Below, piece by piece: positions 57,607-64,000 of a stretch of 64,000 nucleotides of DNA. How positions within the stretch are numbered: the first letter of the stretch is position 1; each line of letters starts with the position of its first letter. The position numbers and the translations under genes were made by a program. The notes beneath the pieces are model-generated. The model was not told the DNA's origin. It saw nothing but the letters and a program-made list of their open reading frames with translations, and made no database searches. The stretch comes from Ulota crispa (lineage: Eukaryota; Streptophyta; Bryopsida; Orthotrichales; Orthotrichaceae), in assembly GCA_963920765.1 (NCBI GenBank), contig OY987250.1, forward strand, positions 1-64,000, written 5' to 3'.

Positions 57607-57873
57607 ATAGGCATTAGGAGTTTGCTTTAGGCCAAAAAAGATATGCTAGGTGGAGTTTTTAGCATTGGAAAAAGGGCATGTGATAGGAAGCAATTCATAG
57701 AGAATATTAAACTATGGATGTGGTTATCCCATATGGTTAAATGAAGGGAGAGTGGTTGAAAGAGTATATAGATGAGAGGGTTTGAGAACCCTCTCATCTC
57801 TTTCATTTGTATCGTATACATTTGAGTATACTATGTGTGCCTTTGCTCTTCTATCTTCCTTATGATTTCAATA
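57592..57873 (+). repeat. 3' LTR
   Basis: Starts TGTTGAAATG and ends near GATTTCAATA. Compared with the 5' LTR it has numerous transitions and an extra short direct duplication (GAGAACCCTCTCATCTC region at 57784-57800). Confidence 0.9.
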
Positions 57874-60838
57874 ACTTCTCCACTTATCTTTTCTTGCTTA
57901 CATGGTCTTAGAAGTGATTGAGAAGACTTCTTCTTACCATTAGAATTATTCTAAAGGTACCCCTAGAATTAATTTATAATCTATATTAAATGAAATGGTG
58001 AGATTGCATAGAAGTGAAAAAAATTATCTTCATCCAACATCAAAAGTAGTACTAAATCAAAATTATCTATAAAAGAAGAAGTTAGTTTGAGTTGGATTTG
58101 GTTGGCAAAAACAACTGCTACATTGCCATAGTCAAACATCTCAAACATGGACCCATTGTAATTGATGTAAAAGCGGCTCTAGCATTGCTATATTGTATAT
58201 ATGACGCACTTGAAGCATAGATGATAAGCATTTAGGGCTTCTCAAAATTTTCTCATGACACTCCATCCTTGTGTGTCAAAACATTGTCTTATCAAAATAC
58301 TATTCACCCTAAGTTAATGAATTTGTCTTGTATTCCTCTTAGTGAATGGTCAAATGATCAATTATGTGACGTGTTTGAAGTGCAAAGGCCACGTTAGAAG
58401 TGCAAGATGGAAAACAAGAGTTTTGAAGGCCTTTCAAAAATAAATAACTCTTGATGTGTCAGGTTCAAATTGCAACAAAAAAATGCTTTAAGGGAACCGC
58501 ATTTCAACTTACTTTACAAGCTCAAATTAAAAGCTCTCAAATGATTGTCAACATTAAAAATTGCATTTGAAAGCTCACAACATTGAATATTGCATTTAGG
58601 TTGCCTCAAAAATTAAGTTGCCTTGCCTTGCCTTGAAAAGTTATCTCATGATTCATCACTTGACCACTTAAAGTTGCATGCAACTCTCTAAACACTTGAA
58701 TTTCACATGGTTTACAACTCAACGTCAATGGTTTGTTTTTCAATAACTTTATTGTTGTTTTGAGGCCCTTTAAACTTTGTTAATGATGAAAATCACTATA
58801 GCAGCAATAAGTTATTACATACTCTAAAGTGTCACAAAATTGGTGTGGGGCAACCTAAACGCAACATTTAGTATACCATTAAACTCACTAAAGGGGAACA
58901 AATAAGCTCAAAACAGGTTCTTGACAAATCCTCAATAGGTTCTCAGCATGTTCTCGAAGTTCTTGAAAAATTCTCAAATTGGTTCCCAATAGGTTCTCAA
59001 CATTGAGACTCATACACAAGCCCAATCTCTAGGAAGCACTCAAAAAAGTAGCGTGTTTGAATTGCAAAGTCTTGAGGTTTTGAAGGAATCAAGCTTTTGG
59101 GGGTTTTCATGAGCCATGAACTTGCACACGCGCATCTTGTAAGGGAGGCAAAGTTTTGAGCATTTTAAGAGAAGTTTTAGGTTGGGTCAAAGCTTTGCAT
59201 TAGGAAGCACCATTTAAATAGATTGAGCATTCCAAAGCTCCAGCACCATCATCGTGTCAAAATTTGGCCTTAGCTATTACAAAGTTTTTTACACAATTTT
59301 AGATGATTGAGTTCTTCCAATAGATGCAAGTCTGTAACTCTAGTTCTTAAAATAATTGGTCAAGTAGACACATACAGTTGCATCTCTGAAATTTTGAAAC
59401 TCCACTCTATCTATCTAGAGTGTAGATAACTCTATTTATTTTTGTTTCAAGTGATTTACTACATCAATCATCTTTTATCCACCTCTATTGATTTTTGATG
59501 GCTTAATGACAACATTATTTCCCCCTTGGAATTCATTGGCAAGTAGCATATCTACCTTAACTAGACTTTAAAGCAATAAATAGTGAGTTTAGTTCTTGTT
59601 ATTGAATTAATCAAATTGTTTATAAGCAATTTGATGCCTTAGAATATGCTTTCTATGGTTATTGTATGATGAGCAATAACAAGAGTTCAAATTTTTGTCT
59701 AGAGATGACCTAAAATCATCACAAATCTGTTGCTCAAGTGATGGATATTCTCAATGTCAACGTATAAGAATTTTAGCTGCTGCTTTTTAGATATGTATAG
59801 CAATTATGTAGCTGTACTTTTGTTTTGGAACTTATTGTAAGTCAGCAAAAGAGAGTAGTCAAAAGTAATTATAATGATCACTTGCGACTCATTTTGAATT
59901 GGTCGTGACACAAGGGAATAATTGTGGATTCTGCATTTTTTAGCTCTAAATTAGGTTAGTTGCAAATCCGGCATTATTTGATTCTTCCATTCTTGATTGT
60001 GATAAAAGTCACACTAGACGCACATATCTATGTAGCTTGTTTTAAGAATGTTTGGCAATACTTTGATTCAATGACACGACATCTTTTGGTTTAAAGTGAG
60101 TGTTGGATGCCATTATTTTTGGAGAAAATTCTCTTTTCCAAGAACTTTAAAAAGCGTTACTAGTTTCCAATTTCAAGATAACAACAATCTGACCGTTTGA
60201 AGTGAATATGCAAATGACAACAAAACATGAGGTGACTTTTGCCCAACGTAATGGGTCCAAGTACATGAGTGATTTCTCCTTTTACTAAGTTTTTTTGTAC
60301 ACTAAACTCTAATTCCTAAATAATGCTTTTTACAAAGTTATGATGTCCAATGAGAATGAGACATGCGTTTTTAGCAGTAGTAGCATGTTATGGCCCATTA
60401 TCTAAGGAAAATTGTGATATTTAGTTCTAGGAATAGAGTAATTTTGAGATTGTTGAGCACAATTTTGAAACTGGTGAGGATTATTTGAAGGCGCATTTGA
60501 AATTTATACATTTCTATTTGAGGTAGCGCCAATTGCAGCTAGCATTTAAGTTTAGAAGCTTGTGGCATAATCGCTGTGGAATTTTGCATAGTTTGTGAGT
60601 TTCTCAAAAGCAACTGCAATTCAATGATAAATGATAGGGTTCATATTGGATGTGTTCAATTCTATTCTATGGTACAAAAATTTTAGAACAGCACAAATGA
60701 TCTTTTGGAAAGTTGGAAGCTATGGCAAACAATGAATCATAGTGTTAAGGAGATTGGTGTAAGTAGCAACTGCTTTAGCAGTGTTTGCAAAGGTCAAAAG
60801 CTTAAGTTATTTAGATAGCTAATGTCTGCTGTTTCTAT
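57874..60838. other. Spacer, no gene recognised
   Basis: About 3 kb. The only internal structure I see is a short reiteration of GGTTCTCAACATG/GGTTCTCAGCATG-type words at 58915-59010. No open frame with motifs. Confidence 0.4.
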
Positions 60839-61224
60839 GAGAATGTTACGACATTATGCTGTGATGTATCACTTATGGAAGTAGATCTTTTCAAGGCCAC
60901 AAAGGTACCTGATTATATCCGAGGTTATATTGATAACCTAGCTTTTTCCTTTTTACTTGAGTTTCTTGTTAGAGCTTCTCTTGAATTGTTTCACCAGAAG
61001 CGAGGTTTATCAAAACTTCAAGTTCATGAACAAATATGCAACTGCATGCAACAAGGAAAAATAATAGACTAGTTTGACCTTTGCTAGGCGGCTGGCTTTT
61101 CATTAGCCACAATGTTGGAAATCAATGACGCAAAATCAAGAGTTGAAAAATCTATGAATGAGCCTCTTGTACATCAACTTGATGAGTTTGGGCTTGTTTC
61201 GGTTTAGTGTCCTCATCATGTTAG
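60839..61224 (+). pseudogene. Exon 1 of an unrecognised decayed gene
   Basis: One frame runs from about 60839 to a splice-donor-like TTAG/GTATTT at 61224, with three stops but no shift (TAG 61070, TAG 61085, TAG 61205). The readable part is well-formed protein: VPDYIRGYIDNLAFSFLLEF, then RASLELFHQKRGLSKLQVHE, ICNCMQQGKIID and, after the stops, AAGFSLATMLEINDAKSRVE. The composition and helical character suggest a conserved eukaryotic protein, but I do not recognise it. The ATG at 60875 is the first in frame but probably not the true start. It is likely linked to 61479-61737 and 62255-62430. Confidence 0.4.
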
Positions 61225-61478
61225 GTATTTACCTCTTCTTTGTTTTTTTTTGTTATTGCTCAAAACTACTTTGATCTTGGAAGTACTCAAATCCGTCACA
61301 TAATTTGGGGTGGACATAGTGGTATATAGTTTTAGCATAGCATGGAGAAATGCTTTTGAAACCCGTTCATTTTTGTTCCAATGCTTAATCATTGAGGTTG
61401 CTTTTTGCTGGTGCATGTCATTGATGTTCATGTCTTGTTATACAACATGATGATGGCTTGTGGGATTATGCACATTAG

Positions 61479-61737
61479 ATGTTTTGTTCCTTATGAGGTT
61501 GTCACCAAGTCAAGTTCTTCAAAAGCCACTAGCTTCAAAGCAGCTTTCCTAAATTCAAAGCCAAATATTGAATCCAAAGGAGCAGCATCTAATGATGCTC
61601 CTTCTTCTAGAAATGGGCTTCCCTATGTAAAGCTTACATCTACTGACAAAAGTCTTGGTTGGGAAGAAAGCAGACGCAAAGAAGACGCCATAGAGGCTAA
61701 TTCAAAAACACATGCTACAGTGGATGATCAACAGTAA
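61479..61737 (+). pseudogene. Exon 2 candidate of the same gene
   Basis: Begins after the acceptor-like ACATTAG at 61478 and is open for about 86 codons to a TAA. The product is Ser/Lys-rich and probably disordered (SSSSKATSFKAAFLNSKPNI, then SLGWEESRRKEDAIEANSK). No domain recognised. Confidence 0.35.
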
Positions 61738-62254
61738 CAACATAAGAAAATTGCATTTATCATGAATGAGTTACAATGTTACATTATTTTGTTACTTTCA
61801 TTCAATTCCAAAATTTTTTTAGTCATTTCAATCCGTAATGGGAAAATACAATCAAGTTGATGTCTTAGTCTTCATCACAATTAGAGTTACACCAGTTGAA
61901 TCTTATCTATCATGCAAAAATCATGACTTTTTCAACATAAAGGACCTATTGCTAGTGCTCTCTCAATTTGTATCATGTGTGCTAAAACAGATTTTGTTGT
62001 TGTTAACTTGTATTTTAAGTGTGTTATATTGTGTGTTTCAATGTCCCAATTATAGGATTATTCAAAAATCTAGTTTGTTATTTGTATCATGGTGACCCAA
62101 ATGTGTAGTTATTTTTCCAAATATGAGAATAGCTATCTCTTGTAATTTTAATATACATCTTTTGCCATTTGGTTAGAAAGTTAGTGTACGTCATCCACTC
62201 AAACTTGTGCAATGTTCAATTTCTGTTGCAAAGATTCTTGTTGTTTTCTCCAAG

Positions 62255-62430
62255 TAACATTATTGGAGCTCGTTCAAGAGTTTCAAGGTTGCAACAAGTG
62301 TTAGCTTATGCAGCTTATCCTATTGCTAGAGAGGAAAAAGCTTATTCAACTAATTAAGGGCACTTTCACAGTGACTTCACCGAGTGAAGAGCAAACTATA
62401 CAACATGAAAGCCTTGATGTAGATGAGTAA
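62255..62430 (+). pseudogene. 3' terminal exon candidate of the same gene
   Basis: Preceded by a T-rich tract and acceptor-like CTCCAAG. It reads NIIGARSRVSRLQQVLAYAA, then YPIAREEK and, after a one-base shift in an A-run, LIQLIKGTFTVTSPSEEQ ending VDE and TAA at 62428-62430. No family recognised. Confidence 0.35.
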
Positions 62431-62539
62431 GGCAATATGTTGATATACATTCACAACTAAAAATACATTCTCATCTGTACTCCTTGATCTAAGAGACATG
62501 CAAGAGCCATGTTGAAAGAGTCTAGCAAAACACCTTTGT

Positions 62540-63035
62540 CAATGCGCGTTATGAAGTGCCTGCAAGTTGCAGTTTGCATCACGAAGTGGCTGCTAAGTGC
62601 CGATATGTGCAGCAGAGTGCTTGCTTGTCCGGGTCATGCCACAAAGTGATTGCGACTCTTGGCCGACACCTCGGGTCGATTGTGAGCAACAATACGCGCC
62701 GACTAGTGCCCACAAATTTTTGAACAAACCACGGAGTGTCAATACACATCACAATGGGGTGTTGAGTGTCAATACGCGCATTGGTGGGTTGTTGAGTGTT
62801 GTTACATGCTCAATGTGGTTTTGGATGTTGATATGCGTCGCAGGTTGGTTTTGGATGTTGCTACGCGCCGCTGAGTGCCCGCAAACACGGGTAGATGACG
62901 TGGAATGCTTCGTACAAGTCTTAGTTACGGCGCAAAGTGGCTGCTAGGTGATTATGAGTGTGGGTTGCGCCGTGAAGTGCTTGTGGAGTAGCAACAATTG
63001 CGGTTTGCATCGAAGAGTGCCTCCAGAGTACGTGC
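62540..63035 (+). repeat. CpG-containing degenerate minisatellite
   Basis: Roughly a dozen degenerate units of about 35-50 bases with the words CACGAAGTGGCTGC, CGCGAAGTGCC-like, GAGTGTCAATACGCGC, TTGGATGTTGCTACGCGCCG and GTGAAGTGCTTGTG. This is one of the few places in the window with frequent CG dinucleotides, beside TG and CA at equivalent positions, as in a sequence losing CG by deamination. A 116-codon open frame across it (62597-62947) is an artefact of the repeat. Confidence 0.6.
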
Positions 63036-63475
63036 AGGTAAGTGATTTCTCACAATACATAACAAAACTCAACTCAATATCACGTAAAACCACAAGTGTT
63101 TGCAATTAAGACCAAGTTCATGCTAGATAGTATAGGCGCTCATTTCTTTTTAGTGTTTGTTTGAGTGTTCACTAAGGCATACGTGGCTTCTATTTTCTGG
63201 ACACTAAATCTGCTAACTTCTCTCTTCTATAAGAACCCTTGAGCAATTCAACGTTGTGTTAAAACCAAGCTGACAAGTATATACATATTCATTGCCCCAT
63301 TCACCCATTCTCCACAAAGCCACGCATTACTCAAAAGAGGTTAGCATTGAAAACTTGTCCAATGCCTCCACAAGAATTCATGGGGGCACCTTGGCAGAGC
63401 ATGAGTCATAAGTGATTTCTTGGTACGGGATCAAAAAAGCTCTTCAGTTGGCCACATTTGCCAAATGCGAACCCA
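63036..63475. other. Spacer between minisatellite and satellite
   Basis: No gene or repeat recognised. Confidence 0.4.
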
Positions 63476-64000
63476 AATAAGGTCAATATTGAATAAGTGT
63501 CAATTAATCCCACAAAAATTTCCAAGTAATCCTAACCCTACCCTTACCTTGTAATAAAAGTTTCATCCAAAAATCAAATGTTTTGCTATTCCTTTATAAT
63601 TAACCCCCCTATTGCTCTTAAATGAAAATGTAATCCTAAGAGGGGTCACCATTGAGTGAGTGTCAGTTAATTCCACAAAAATTCCCACACATTCCATACC
63701 CTACCTTTATCTTGTAATGCAAGTTTCACCCCATACCCAAACTATTTGTTAATTCATTTGAATCGACCCCCTGTCTCTCCTTCTTAACAAAAGTGGCTCA
63801 AAAGAAGTAAGCACTGAATAAGTATTAATCAATTCCAAAAAAATTCCCACATGATTCTTGCTCTATCTTGAAGTTGTGCAAAATTCAGCCCAATGCCAAG
63901 CTTTTTGCTTAGTAATATGAATTTACCCCCCATTTATCCTATTTAACGCATGTTTGCCAAAAAGTGACTCCAAAGGGGATCACTACTGACAACAACTCTG
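63476..64000 (+). repeat. Start of a ~165-bp tandem satellite, cut by window end
   Basis: Units begin at about 63480, 63645, 63808 and 63975, each with GGTCAATATTGAATAAGTGT or a diverged form, then AATTCCACAAAAATTCCCAC, TACCTTTATCTTGTAATGCA and a tail with ATGAATTTACCCCCC-type sequence. The spacing of about 165 bases is in the range of nucleosome-sized plant satellites. The array may continue to the right. Confidence 0.75.

Larger units (their letters stand above)
53397..57873 (+). mobile_element. Ty1/copia LTR retrotransposon, complete but inactive (~4.48 kb)
   Basis: Bounded by two ~275-bp direct repeats, with a primer-binding site after the first and a purine tract before the second. The coding order is gag, protease, integrase, reverse transcriptase, RNase H, which is the copia order. 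All domains are present but frameshifts, stops and lost catalytic residues make it inactive. LTRs differ at roughly one base in six, mostly transitions, which points to old age. No 5-bp target duplication is recognisable. Between PBS and gag lies a piece of the integrase region in inverted orientation, replacing the N-terminal part of gag. Confidence 0.93.

Noticed and set aside
62597-62947. 116-codon frame rich in Cys and Trp
   Set aside because: Spans the CpG-containing minisatellite; apparent motifs are reiterations of the repeat unit.

Overview
The window looks like repeat-dominated nuclear DNA of a land plant with a large, AT-rich genome. Three things support this: a 2.5-kb block of Arabidopsis-type telomere repeat (CCCTAAA)n, a Ty1/copia LTR retrotransposon whose primer-binding site matches the anticodon arm of plant initiator tRNA-Met, and plant-type MULE and CACTA elements. 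Long interstitial telomere arrays fit gymnosperms, ferns or similar lineages, but I cannot name the species. I see no intact conventional gene, no tRNA or rRNA gene and no CRISPR array. Nearly everything recognisable is a transposable element, a decayed coding sequence or a tandem repeat.

Layout. 1-6.8 kb: nested small DNA elements (two abutting TTAA-flanked elements, a 255-bp MITE, an 876-bp foldback element, and a MULE containing a TTAA element that itself contains a MITE). 6.8-9.28 kb: interstitial telomere block. 9.28-17.5 kb: subtelomere-like composite repeat, made of three rounds of a 20-bp minisatellite (core TTCATCCATACACC) followed by a conserved ~370-bp block. 17.5-37 kb: AT-rich, gene-poor DNA with scattered MITEs. 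37.4-41.3 kb: MULE-like inverted termini enclosing two stop-ridden coding sequences. 41.3-47.2 kb: CACTA-like miniatures, a minisatellite and another nest of TTAA and foldback elements. 47.4-48.4 kb: weak candidate exons. 51.1-53.3 kb: minus-strand relic of a MULE/FAR1-type transposase with SWIM zinc finger. 53.4-57.9 kb: full-length but dead copia retrotransposon. 60.8-62.4 kb: exons of an unrecognised decayed gene. 62.5-64 kb: a CpG-containing minisatellite and the start of a ~165-bp satellite that leaves the window.

Most interesting. (1) A family of about eight non-autonomous elements has termini close to TTAACCCCTAAANGCCCAA and is flanked by TTAA. One of them sits in a MULE arm whose sister arm, a few hundred bases away, is the matching empty site with a single TTAA. 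TTAA duplication plus CCC-starting termini is the piggyBac signature, which is unusual for a land plant. (2) Three foldback elements (about 0.86-0.9 kb, arms ~400 bp, ends GTAC) share arms and a conserved loop. (3) The copia element carries an inverted piece of its own integrase region between PBS and gag and appears to be primed by a half initiator tRNA. (4) Most internal stops in the MULE-enclosed coding sequences, and the lost copia catalytic residues, fit C-to-T or G-to-A transitions, many in CAG or CG contexts, as expected from deamination of methylated cytosine.

All alignments were made by eye. Element ends are exact where a terminal motif is stated and otherwise approximate to some tens of bases.
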